From Myxococcales bacterium (GTDB lineage: Bacteria > Myxococcota > B64-G9), in assembly GCA_012798435.1 (NCBI GenBank), contig JAAZNF010000117.1:1-50085 (forward strand): a stretch of 50,085 bases of DNA, read 5' to 3'. How positions within the stretch are numbered: the first letter of the stretch is position 1; every line of letters begins with the position of its first letter. The position numbers and the translations under genes were made by a program. Under the pieces are notes generated by a model, which did no database searches, was not told where the DNA came from, and saw nothing but the letters and a program-made list of their open reading frames with translations. Shown one piece after another: positions 33,715 to 41,519 of this stretch.

Positions 33715-35244
33715 ATGTCGGGCGGATGGACAGCGGAAATCCTGCGCGGTGTGTCGGGGCAGAACTTGCAGGACGTCATCGGCAACTTCTGGATCTGGGG
33801 CGTGGTCCTGGCGGTCCTGGTCCTGTTCATCTTCCTGGTCATGCTGGTCAAGCGCTACCAGAAGGTCGGCCCCAACGAGGCGCTGATCATCTCGGGCAAG
33901 ACCCGCGGCGGCATTCCCAAGGTGGTGCACGGCGGGGGCGCTTTCGTGTGGCCGGTGATCCAGAAGGCCGAGGTGCTCAGCCTGGAGGTGATCACCATCG
34001 ACGTGCGCACCCCCGAGGTGTACACCGAAAAGGGCGTGCCCATCATCGTGGACGGCATCGCCCAGATCAAGGTGCACGCCACCGACGAGGCCATCCGCAC
34101 TGCCGGCGAGCAGTTCCTGGGGCGCGGCCGCAACGAGATCATGAACGTGGCCAAACAGACGCTGGAGGGCCACCTGCGCGCCATCCTGGGCCAGATGCAA
34201 GTCGAGGACATCTACAAGAACCGCGAGATGTTCGCCACCAAGGTGCAGGAGACCTCGGCCACCGACTTCGCCAAGATGGGCCTGGAGATCGTGTCGTTCA
34301 CCTTGCGCGACATCAAGGACAACGAGGGCTACCTCGAGGCGCTGGGCAAGCCGCGCCTGGCCCAGGTGAAACGCGACGCGGTGGTGGCCCAGGCCGAGGC
34401 CGACCGCGACTCGGTGATCAAGTCGGCTCAGGCCAAGCAGGCCGGCGAGACCGAGCGCTACAAGCAGGAAACCCAGATCGCCGAGGCCAACCGCAGCTAC
34501 AACGTGAAGCTGGCCGAGTACCAGATGACGGTCAATGAGAAGAAGGCCGAGGCCGACCTGGCCTACGATCTCTCCAAGTTCAAGAAGGCCCAGCAGGTGA
34601 AGAAGGAAGAGGTGCAGGTGGAGGTGATCGAGAAGGAGCAGCAGATCGTGGTGCAGGAGCGCGAGATCGCCCGCCGCGAGAAGGAGCTGGAGGCCACCGT
34701 GAACAAGCCGGCCGACGCCCGGCGCTACGCGGTGCAGGCCCAGGCCGAGGCCGAGCGCTTCCGGTTGGAGGCGGAGGCCAACGGTAAGGCAGCGGCCAAG
34801 AAGGCCCAGGGTTTCGCCGAGGCCGAGGTCATCGCGGCCACCGGCAACGCCGAGGCCGAGGCCACCAAGGCGCGCGGCCTGGCCAAGGCCGAGGTCATCC
34901 GGGCCCAGGGCTTCGCCGAGGCCGAAGCCATGGCCAAGAAGGCCGAGAGCTGGAAGCAGTACAACGAGGCGGCCATCACCCAGATGTTCATCGAGGTGCT
35001 GCCCGAGCTGGCGCGGGCCATCGCCGAGCCGCTCACCAAGACCGAGCGCATCGTGGTCGTCAACACCGGTGGCGAGGGCGGCGGCGTCAGCAAGATCACC
35101 GGCGACGTGGCCCAGATCATCGCCCAGCTTCCCCCGGTGGTGGAGGCGCTCTCCGGCGTCAACATCTCCGAGCTCATCAAGCGCCTGCCGGGGATCGGCG
35201 GCGGCAAGGGCAAGAGCGAACGGTCTCCAACCTCTCAGTCCTAG
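33715..35244 (+). CDS. Flotillin family protein (YqiK type)
   Basis: The 509-residue protein has an N-terminal membrane helix (about 26-48), an SPFH/band-7 domain (about 50-210; VGPNEALIISG, TEKGVPIIVDGIAQIKV) and a long Ala/Glu/Lys coiled coil (about 215-420) with repeated AEAEA patterns. A Gly-rich tail ends it. Flotillins organise membrane microdomains and often work with NfeD-type proteins. GAGGAGG lies six bases before ATG 33715. Confidence 0.94.
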   Translation: MSGGWTAEILRGVSGQNLQDVIGNFWIWGVVLAVLVLFIFLVMLVKRYQKVGPNEALIISGKTRGGIPKVVHGGGAFVWPVIQKAEVLSLEVITIDVRTPEVYTEKGVPIIVDGIAQIKVHATDEAIRTAGEQFLGRGRNEIMNVAKQTLEGHLRAILGQMQVEDIYKNREMFATKVQETSATDFAKMGLEIVSFTLRDIKDNEGYLEALGKPRLAQVKRDAVVAQAEADRDSVIKSAQAKQAGETERYKQETQIAEANRSYNVKLAEYQMTVNEKKAEADLAYDLSKFKKAQQVKKEEVQVEVIEKEQQIVVQEREIARREKELEATVNKPADARRYAVQAQAEAERFRLEAEANGKAAAKKAQGFAEAEVIAATGNAEAEATKARGLAKAEVIRAQGFAEAEAMAKKAESWKQYNEAAITQMFIEVLPELARAIAEPLTKTERIVVVNTGGEGGGVSKITGDVAQIIAQLPPVVEALSGVNISELIKRLPGIGGGKGKSERSPTSQS

Positions 35245-35268
35245 GCGCTGGCGGAAGGAGCGCCGCTC

Positions 35269-36498
35269 ATGCGGGAAGACATCCTGAGACGCAACCGGGA
35301 CTTTCTGGCGCGCGGCAAGGGCCCGCGGCTTCCCGAGCCCGGCACGCAGCCTCGCCTGCTGGTGGTCTCCTGCTCCTGTCCGGAGCTGAACGGCGTGCTC
35401 AACGCCGCGCTGGGGCTGATGCCGGGGGAGGCCTTCTTCGTCCGCCTGGCCGGGGCCTGGGGCGGCCGCCAGGCCAGAGAAATGCTGCGCTCGGTGGCGG
35501 TGGCGCTGGAGTACCTGGACTTCCCGTCGGTCCTGGTGGTGGGCCACGAGCCGTGCCGCTGTCTGGAGGCCTCCAGCGTGCAGGCGCGGCGCGTGCTCTC
35601 CCGCGTCGCGCGCGGTGACGCGGACGGGGACGAACCCCCGGTGGACGTGGAAGGTTGGCCCGCCACGCCTGCCGAGGCGGTGGTCGAGACGGTGCGGCGG
35701 CTGCGGCCGCTGCTGCCGGCCTCGCAGGGAGGGGAAGTCCTGGGCGCCATGCTGGAACTGCCCTCCGGGCGGATCCATTTCCTGTCGGATGACAGTCCGG
35801 ACGGCGGCGAGAATGCGCAGGAGGCCCGAGCCGAGGCCGACGCCGAGCAGGAATCCGAGTCGAAACCGATCGCGGAGGTGGATCTCCCGCCGCTGCCACC
35901 GTTACCGGACATTCCACTCCCGGAGATCCCGGAAGTGTCCGTCGAGGCGCCGGTGCCGGCCGAGGCCCCGGGCAAGCCGAAGAAACCGGTTTTCGCCTAC
36001 GGACAGGTCCCCGGCGCGGGGCCGGTGGCGATGGTTGCCTTCCAGGCCCCGGTGGCGGAGAAGGTCCTGGTCAAGAAGGCGCCGCCAGGCAAGGCGGCCC
36101 TGGAGGCCGCCCCGGCCGCGCGGGCCACGCAACCAGCGGCTCGGGTGCGGGTGGCGCCGCAATCCAAGCCGACATTCCCGCAGGCGAGCCCGGTGCCAAA
36201 GAGCACGAAGAGCGGCGAGACGTACGCCAGCGACCTCCTCTCCGCGCTACCCCAGATCAAGCGGGTGATGTGGCAGAACCTCCCCATGGAGCACATCCAG
36301 TCCATCCGGCGCGACGTGCGCTCGGCCATCGACGCGAACCGTTCCAGCGAAGAGATCGTGAAGACCTTCGTCTCCGGGCTCTCACCGCTCGGCCAGAAGC
36401 GCCAGCTCATCCGAAGTGAGCTGAATCTCCTCACCGACGTGCTGGCGGGAACCGAAGAGGAATTCGTGGCTTCGGTGATGGAGGGGCTGCTCGACTGA
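35269..36498 (+). CDS. Degenerate beta-carbonic-anhydrase-like domain fused to a disordered linker and helical C-terminal domain
   Basis: The 409-residue protein starts with a beta-carbonic-anhydrase-like domain (about 1-115). RLLVVSC, ALGLMPGEAFFVR, SVAVALEYLDFPSVLVVGHEPC fall in the family order. The zinc ligands Cys35, His93 and Cys96 are kept. The Asp-Arg pair that should follow Cys35 (C-x-D-x-R) reads C-x-C-x-E, so catalysis is doubtful. Residues ~180-320 are Pro/Ala/Glu-rich and disordered, and ~325-409 is a helical domain. As the last gene of the psp/flotillin operon it may be a structural or sensing partner. Confidence 0.7.
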   Translation: MREDILRRNRDFLARGKGPRLPEPGTQPRLLVVSCSCPELNGVLNAALGLMPGEAFFVRLAGAWGGRQAREMLRSVAVALEYLDFPSVLVVGHEPCRCLEASSVQARRVLSRVARGDADGDEPPVDVEGWPATPAEAVVETVRRLRPLLPASQGGEVLGAMLELPSGRIHFLSDDSPDGGENAQEARAEADAEQESESKPIAEVDLPPLPPLPDIPLPEIPEVSVEAPVPAEAPGKPKKPVFAYGQVPGAGPVAMVAFQAPVAEKVLVKKAPPGKAALEAAPAARATQPAARVRVAPQSKPTFPQASPVPKSTKSGETYASDLLSALPQIKRVMWQNLPMEHIQSIRRDVRSAIDANRSSEEIVKTFVSGLSPLGQKRQLIRSELNLLTDVLAGTEEEFVASVMEGLLD

Positions 36499-36502
36499 GC
36501 GG

Positions 36503-37294
36503 TCAGTCGGCGCGGTTCACATTGAAGCTGAAGGAGCGGCGCGGGCCGGAGATGGTGACCTGGATGGTGTCATCGTCGATGCGCTCGAAGGTCACCGTCA
36601 CGTCCTTGCCGAACGGGGTCGAAAGCTCGTAGCTGCCGGCCTGGGGCACCGGATCCTGCCAGCGCATCTGCACGCCCTTGATGTCGAGGTTCCATTCGCC
36701 GCGCTGCCCGGTCCAGGCCCGCTCGCCGTCGACCTGGAAGCCCACCGCGATGCCCTCGGGCAGGGCCTGCTGCAGCCGGTCGCCCGTCCCCTGGCCAGTG
36801 CGCCCGTCGCGCAGGCGGGTCCAGTTCAGGGTGTGGATGACGTGGCGGCTCCGGTCCTGCGCGCTCCAGGTGACGGTGGCGTTGCCGCTCACCTTGACCA
36901 CGCCGTTCGAGAAATCGGTCCACACGTGGTCGACCTGCACCACCCCGGGCTCGTTGGATGTGACGGTGATGCTGTGCGAGCCGGAGAAGGTGTGCCCGCG
37001 GTAGGTGCAGTTGCCGGGGTTTGCGCCGTAGGTGATGGTCAGGGTGTTGCCATTCAGGACCACCTCTGCGCACGGGAGCTGTCCGCGGATGAAGTCCCGC
37101 AATTCCTCGGCCGCCCGCTGCGCACCCTGGCCGATGGTGAAGTTGGTGGTGATCTCGACGCCGTTCGTCACCAGGGCTTCGGTTTGAGATGAGAGTTTGA
37201 CCTCGTCGAGCGTCTCCTGCGCCTCTTCCGCCGTGAGACCCAGACAACCCGCCGCCAGGATGCCCACCGCAAGCGCCATCAAAAACCGGTTCAT
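36503..37294 (-). CDS. Lipoprotein of unknown function
   Basis: ATG 37294 follows AAGGAGGAAAGCG. The 263-residue protein has a signal peptide with lipobox LAAGC (Cys at ~17). The rest is beta-rich, with one Cys pair (near 74 and 95) and Thr/Asn-rich strands of the kind seen in exported adhesin or cell-wall proteins. I recognise no family. It converges with the preceding operon with a gap of only four bases and is divergent from lexA. Confidence 0.75.
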   Translation of the reverse strand: MNRFLMALAVGILAAGCLGLTAEEAQETLDEVKLSSQTEALVTNGVEITTNFTIGQGAQRAAEELRDFIRGQLPCAEVVLNGNTLTITYGANPGNCTYRGHTFSGSHSITVTSNEPGVVQVDHVWTDFSNGVVKVSGNATVTWSAQDRSRHVIHTLNWTRLRDGRTGQGTGDRLQQALPEGIAVGFQVDGERAWTGQRGEWNLDIKGVQMRWQDPVPQAGSYELSTPFGKDVTVTFERIDDDTIQVTISGPRRSFSFNVNRAD

Positions 37295-37399
37295 CGCTTT
37301 CCTCCTTGGTTTGTCCACCGTTCGATCGCTTTAACTGACGCAGCGAGAAAAGTTGCGTTCAAAGATATCTTGTCTTTTTGCCTTTATAAAACAAGCAGC

Positions 37400-37432
37400 T
37401 TGACATCTGCACGCGTGTTCAGCATACTGAAC
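37400..37432 (+). promoter_or_regulatory. lexA promoter with overlapping LexA-box palindrome
   Basis: TTGACA (37400-37405) and CATACT (37423-37428) are 17 bases apart. GTTCAG-CATA-CTGAAC (37417-37432) is a perfect inverted repeat covering the -10. GTTCAG is the half-site of the Myxococcus-type LexA box, so the gene is probably autoregulated. Confidence 0.82.
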
Positions 37433-37455
37433 GCAATACCAGCTCCGGAGGCGTC

Positions 37456-38094
37456 ATGGACGGGCTCACGGAAAGGCAAGAACAGTTGCTCAGGTTCATC
37501 GAGGCCTACGGCGAGATGCACGGCTTTCCACCTTCCATCCGCGAGATGGCCGAGCACATGGGCATCCGCTCGACCAACGGGGTGAACGATCACCTCAAGG
37601 CCCTGCTACGGAAGGGCTTCATTCGCCGCGAAGGTCAGGCCAAGTCCCGCGCCCTGTCGCTCGCCAGGCGCCGCGGCGCGGCCTCGTTCCGGGAGGAGCC
37701 GGCGGTGTCCGTCCCCATCCTGGGGCGGGTCGCCGCGGGCCAGCCCATCCTGGCCGAGGAGAACCTCGAGGGCCGGTTGCCGGTGGGCCGGTCGCTCCTG
37801 CGCGGGGCCGGCGACGTCTTCGCCCTGAGGGTGCGCGGCGAGTCGATGATCGGAAAGGGCATCCTGGATGGCGATCTGGTCATCGTCCGCTCTCAGAACG
37901 CGGCCGATCCCGGCCAGGTGGTGGTGGCCATGCTGGAGGGCGAGGTCACGGTGAAGACCTTCCGCCCGGAGAAGGACCGCGTGGTGTTCGAGCCGGCCAA
38001 CCCGGCCATGCAACCCATCGTGGTGCGGCGCGAGGACTTTCGCCAGACCGACATCCTGGGGGTCGTGATCGGCGTCTATCGCGAGGTCCGCTGA
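37456..38094 (+). CDS. lexA: LexA SOS repressor
   Basis: The 212-residue protein has an N-terminal winged helix (1-70; TERQEQLLRFIEAYGEMHG, PPSIREMA) and a C-terminal S24 peptidase domain. The self-cleavage site is Ala94-Gly95 in RVAAGQPI, and the catalytic residues are Ser130 in GESMIGKG and Lys167 in EVTVKTF. RecA filaments trigger self-cleavage and derepress DNA-repair genes. CGGAGG lies six bases before ATG 37456. The promoter carries its own LexA box. Confidence 0.96.
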   Translation: MDGLTERQEQLLRFIEAYGEMHGFPPSIREMAEHMGIRSTNGVNDHLKALLRKGFIRREGQAKSRALSLARRRGAASFREEPAVSVPILGRVAAGQPILAEENLEGRLPVGRSLLRGAGDVFALRVRGESMIGKGILDGDLVIVRSQNAADPGQVVVAMLEGEVTVKTFRPEKDRVVFEPANPAMQPIVVRREDFRQTDILGVVIGVYREVR

Positions 38095-38186
38095 ACGCCT
38101 CAAGGCGCGGCGAGGATTGTTGCGACAGTTCATCATCAGGGGGCGTTGCAATCGAAAAGAGGAACCAGGCGCGGGGTCCGTGCGGG

Positions 38187-39695
38187 TTATGCGGCGGTGG
38201 CGCGCTTGAGCTTCTTGAGCATGAGCGCCATGGCCAGCGCGGCCAGCGCGGCCAGCCCGACCAGGAACAGGAAGGTCTGCCACAGCTCCCACTTGACGTA
38301 GAGTGTGCTCACCACCGAGGTGAGCTTGTTGCCTATCGCGATGCTGGCCATCCAGCCGCCCTGCATCAGCCCGCGCAGTTTCGGCGGACACACCTTGGCC
38401 ACGAAGCTCATCCCCATCGGCGACAAAAAAAGCTCCGCCACGGTGAAGGTGAAGTAGGTGGACACCAGCCAGTACGGCGAGACCAGGACGGAGGAGCGCG
38501 CCCCCTGGGTGGCCGCCACCGAGGGCAGGTGGAGCGAGGCCACCGCCATGATCCCGCCCGCCAGCGCGGTGATCACCAGCCCCCAGGCGATCTTGCCCGG
38601 CGCCGAGGGCTCCTTGCCCTTCTTGTTCATGAAGGCGAAGAAGCCCAGGATGAGCGGGGTGAAGAACACGATGAACAAGGGGTTGAAGGCCTGGAACAGC
38701 TCGGGGCTGATGGCCTCCGACTCCGGGAAGGAGAGCGCCCGGAACAGCACCAGCGCGAGCCCCCCGGCCGACACCACGGCCGAGAGCGCGCGCACTTGCG
38801 CCGGGCCCTTGCGGATGGCGAAGAAGGCGCCGAGCACCAGCGCGATGATGCCCAGCAGGCCCCACAGGTCGAAGAAGAGGTGGGTGATGGGTCCTACGCT
38901 GAGGTTGGTATAGTCCCGCGCGAACAGCGACAGCACCAGGCCGTTCTGCTGGAAGATCATCCAGAACACCACCACGATGAGGAACACCAAAAGCAGCGCC
39001 ACGATGCGGTCGCGGACCTCCTTGGGCGAGAGCTCGACCTGGGTGGCCGGGGCGTGCTTCTTGTCCGAGGCGCGGTAATCGGCGTGCGCATAATGCCGGC
39101 GCGCCAGCACGAAGACCACCAGCGAGAAGAGCAGCCCCACCACCGAGGCCGCGAAGGCGGCGTTGTACCCGGTGGCCAGGTCGTACCCCAGCTTGTCGTG
39201 GAACAGGAGGCGCATGGCCTCGGCGGCGTAGGGGGCGAAGAAGGCGCCCACGTTGATGCCCATGTAGTAGATGTTGTAGGCCGCGTCCCGAAGGTGCGTA
39301 AGCTCCGGTTTTTCGTAGAGATTGCCCACCAGCACCGCCAGGTTGCCCTTGAACAGCCCCGTCCCGACGCAGATCACCCCGAGGGCCAGCACTAGAAACC
39401 ACACCTCGTCGCGGGGCACCGCCATGAGCGCGTACCCCGCAGCCATGACGATGGTGCCGATGGCCACCGACTTGCCGTACCCCAGGAAACGGTCGGCCAG
39501 GAAGCCCCCCACGATGGGCATGAGGTAGATGACCATCATGAACAGCGAGTACACCTGGCCCGCCTCGTCGGCCGACCAGGCGAAGCGCTCCTGCAGGTAG
39601 TAGGTGAAGATGGCCATCATGGTGTACCAGCCGAAGCGCTCGCCCATGCTGGCCAGGAAGCAGACGATGATTCCCTTGGGGTGGCCTTTGAACAT
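38187..39695 (-). CDS. POT/PTR2 family proton-coupled peptide transporter
   Basis: From ATG 39695 (AAAGGAA upstream) the 502-residue protein has about 14 predicted TM helices. The POT signatures are present: an ERFGWYTMMAIF motif in TM1 (POT ExxER-like), GGFLADRFLGYGKS after TM2, a GTGLFKGNLAVLVG motif and FTVAELFLSPMGMSF near TM10. It imports di- and tripeptides with protons through the inner membrane. No partner gene is adjacent. Confidence 0.93.
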   Translation of the reverse strand: MFKGHPKGIIVCFLASMGERFGWYTMMAIFTYYLQERFAWSADEAGQVYSLFMMVIYLMPIVGGFLADRFLGYGKSVAIGTIVMAAGYALMAVPRDEVWFLVLALGVICVGTGLFKGNLAVLVGNLYEKPELTHLRDAAYNIYYMGINVGAFFAPYAAEAMRLLFHDKLGYDLATGYNAAFAASVVGLLFSLVVFVLARRHYAHADYRASDKKHAPATQVELSPKEVRDRIVALLLVFLIVVVFWMIFQQNGLVLSLFARDYTNLSVGPITHLFFDLWGLLGIIALVLGAFFAIRKGPAQVRALSAVVSAGGLALVLFRALSFPESEAISPELFQAFNPLFIVFFTPLILGFFAFMNKKGKEPSAPGKIAWGLVITALAGGIMAVASLHLPSVAATQGARSSVLVSPYWLVSTYFTFTVAELFLSPMGMSFVAKVCPPKLRGLMQGGWMASIAIGNKLTSVVSTLYVKWELWQTFLFLVGLAALAALAMALMLKKLKRATAA

Positions 39696-39739
39696 GCCGT
39701 TCCTTTCGCTAAAACCCGTGCCGTTGCCTATCATGTGTC

Positions 39740-39754
39740 TTGCACTCAATGCAA
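39740..39754. promoter_or_regulatory. Inverted repeat TTGCA-N5-TGCAA in the divergent gap
   Basis: TTGCACTCAATGCAA is a 5-bp-arm palindrome 45 bases upstream of the POT transporter start, in the 274-bp divergent spacer. It may be an operator; the evidence is symmetry and position only. Confidence 0.3.
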
Positions 39755-39766
39755 TCCATTTTGCCC

Positions 39767-39795
39767 TTGACCTGGGCGCAGGTATTGGTTATCAA
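39767..39795 (+). promoter_or_regulatory. Possible sigma70-type promoter for the Zn/HTH protein gene
   Basis: TTGACC (39767-39772) and TATCAA (39790-39795) are 17 bases apart, about 175 bases before ATG 39970. A weak match, but the best seen in this gap. Confidence 0.35.
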
Positions 39796-39969
39796 CATCA
39801 TGACCCGAGAGCCTGATGAGATGGTCCCGCGCAGGCTCGAGTGTCGCCGAAGGATAAGCGGCCGAGATCGTACGCTTTTTGGCCAGGAATACGGTTCAGC
39901 CGATTCATATCTTCGCGTTGCCGAACACGCCCGGTTCAACCGGGCCGGCTCATGTCGTGGAGGTCTGGT

Positions 39970-41391
39970 ATGGAAGGCGAAGGCAAGGATGAGGCGACGA
40001 TATCGGTAGAGACCGTCATCGAGCAATTCAAGCAACGGCTTCCCGGCATGCTCGGAGACGCCTTGCTCGAGGTGGACGGGTACTGCCAGCTCTTGGATCG
40101 ACTCGAGGAACTCGCCGAGCGCATCGACAAACTGGAGGTGACGGTGCGGGATCTGCGCGCCTCGCCACTTTCGGTCGCGGCCGCAGCGCCGGTGGCCGCG
40201 CCCACCCCGCCCCTCGCGCCGGTGCCGGCGGCAGCACCGGTAATCTCCGGGCCGGTCGGTTCGGGCCTGCTGCGGCGCCGCCCGATGCGTTCGCGCAACC
40301 CCATCGCGCCGACGGTTGTGACCATCCGCTCCGAGCCGCGCGCGCCGGTCCTGCCCGTCAACCCGCCCGGCTCGCCGCTGGCCCGCGCGGTGGTGGACAG
40401 CGTCTCCCAGGAGACGCCCGCGCCGGCGCCGGCTGTCCCGCCGGCCGCCTCTCCGGACATGGAGGAGGTCGAGGAGGTCAAGCCCGAGGAGGGCAAGGAC
40501 CCCAGGCTGTGCTCCGAACCGGGCTGCGATCGCCCCGCGCGCTCGCGGGGGTTGTGCTCGGCGCATTATCAGCGGTTACGCTACCGGGAGAAAAAGATCG
40601 GTGCCCGCATCGAGCCGCGCCCGGCCATGCCGCCCATCCCGGCGGGGGCCTTCGGCCTGCCGCCGCCGCCGAGCACCTCGCTGGGGACGGTGCCGTTGCC
40701 CAAGGTGGCGCCCCAGGGCACCGTGCGCCGCGAGGGCGGCACCAAGGGTATCTTCGCGGTTCTCTACGAGGAGCGGGGCCGGCGCACGCTGGCGGGGCTC
40801 ATCAACCAGATCCGCCAGGACCGGCACGAGCTGGTGGACCGGGTGAACCAGACCTTCGCCGGGTTGCCGGGCACGCCGCTGGAGGAGGAAGACGTGCTGC
40901 GTGCGGTGCACTACCACAAGCTCGGCGACGCGCTGCTGCGCCGCGAGTGCGACGTCATCCGGCGGGCCTTCCAGCGCAACCGGGGCAGCCTGGCCAAGGC
41001 CGCCCAGCAGCTCAAGAGCGATCCCGAGCGCCTGCGGGCCCGCATCCAGGAGCTCAAGATCTCCGAGGACATCACCCGCATCCGCGCCTCGTTCTCCGAG
41101 GCCATCCTGTCCCAGGCCACCTTCAAGGAGCGGCTCGACCTGGCGCTCACCCGGGAGAAATACCTCGAGGACCTGGGCATCGAGAACGAGGTGGACGCCT
41201 CGCTCAAGGCCGACCTTTCACGCGAGCGCGAGAAACTGGGGGAGGGTGCCACCCTGCTCCAGGCCGCCGAGAGCCTGAAGACCAACCTCGGCCTGGACGA
41301 GGAGCGCTACCGGCGCATGCTGCGGCGCTTCGGTCTGGCCCCGGAGGCCTCCATGGAGGCCCCGGCAGCCTCGACCCCGGAGAGCGCGTGA
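39970..41391 (+). CDS. Putative regulator with a Cys/His zinc site and Fis-like helix-turn-helix
   Basis: The 473-residue protein has an N-terminal helical part (about 1-60), a Pro/Ala-rich linker (about 65-175), a small zinc-finger-like motif (CSEPGCDRPARSRGLCSAHY, about 180-199: C-x4-C-x9-C-x2-H), another linker, and a helical C-terminal part with a Fis/HTH_8-like helix pair (IRRAFQRNRGSLAKAAQQL, about 328-346) and a long coiled coil. GGAGG lies eight bases before ATG 39970. I recognise no named family; myxobacteria have proteins with similar linkers. DNA or RNA binding is inferred. Confidence 0.7.
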   Translation: MEGEGKDEATISVETVIEQFKQRLPGMLGDALLEVDGYCQLLDRLEELAERIDKLEVTVRDLRASPLSVAAAAPVAAPTPPLAPVPAAAPVISGPVGSGLLRRRPMRSRNPIAPTVVTIRSEPRAPVLPVNPPGSPLARAVVDSVSQETPAPAPAVPPAASPDMEEVEEVKPEEGKDPRLCSEPGCDRPARSRGLCSAHYQRLRYREKKIGARIEPRPAMPPIPAGAFGLPPPPSTSLGTVPLPKVAPQGTVRREGGTKGIFAVLYEERGRRTLAGLINQIRQDRHELVDRVNQTFAGLPGTPLEEEDVLRAVHYHKLGDALLRRECDVIRRAFQRNRGSLAKAAQQLKSDPERLRARIQELKISEDITRIRASFSEAILSQATFKERLDLALTREKYLEDLGIENEVDASLKADLSREREKLGEGATLLQAAESLKTNLGLDEERYRRMLRRFGLAPEASMEAPAASTPESA

Positions 41392-41456
41392 GGCCGCCGC
41401 CCGAAACTCCCCGGCTTGTCTTCCTTCATCGCTTCAGCTCAATCTTTTCTTTTCTG

Positions 41457-41504
41457 CCAAGGGCCTGCGGTCCCTCCGGGATTCGCTTTCGCTCACCCTA
41501 CTTG
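41457..41504. repeat. Dispersed palindromic repeat, copy A
   Basis: This segment runs from CCAAGGG through CGGTCCCTCCGGGATTCGC to GCTCACCCTACTTG. It shares most of its length with 48931-48976, including CGGTCCCT, CGGGATTCGC and GCTCACCCT. It lies in the gap just before the CapA-MltB gene. Confidence 0.7.
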
Positions 41505-41519
41505 CCGGGAGCGACAACG

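Noticed and set aside
33538-35778. A 746-residue minus-strand frame
   Set aside because: It is antisense to the flotillin coiled coil; its Leu/Gly repeats mirror the AEAEA codons.
39700-39720. A sigma54 promoter for the POT transporter on the minus strand (CGGCACGGGTTTTAGC)
   Set aside because: GG and GC are 11 bases apart instead of 10, which sigma54 does not tolerate well.
40509-41519. A 337-residue N-terminal extension of the CapA-MltB protein
   Set aside because: It overlaps the Zn/HTH gene in another frame, and ATG 41520 starts a clear signal peptide.
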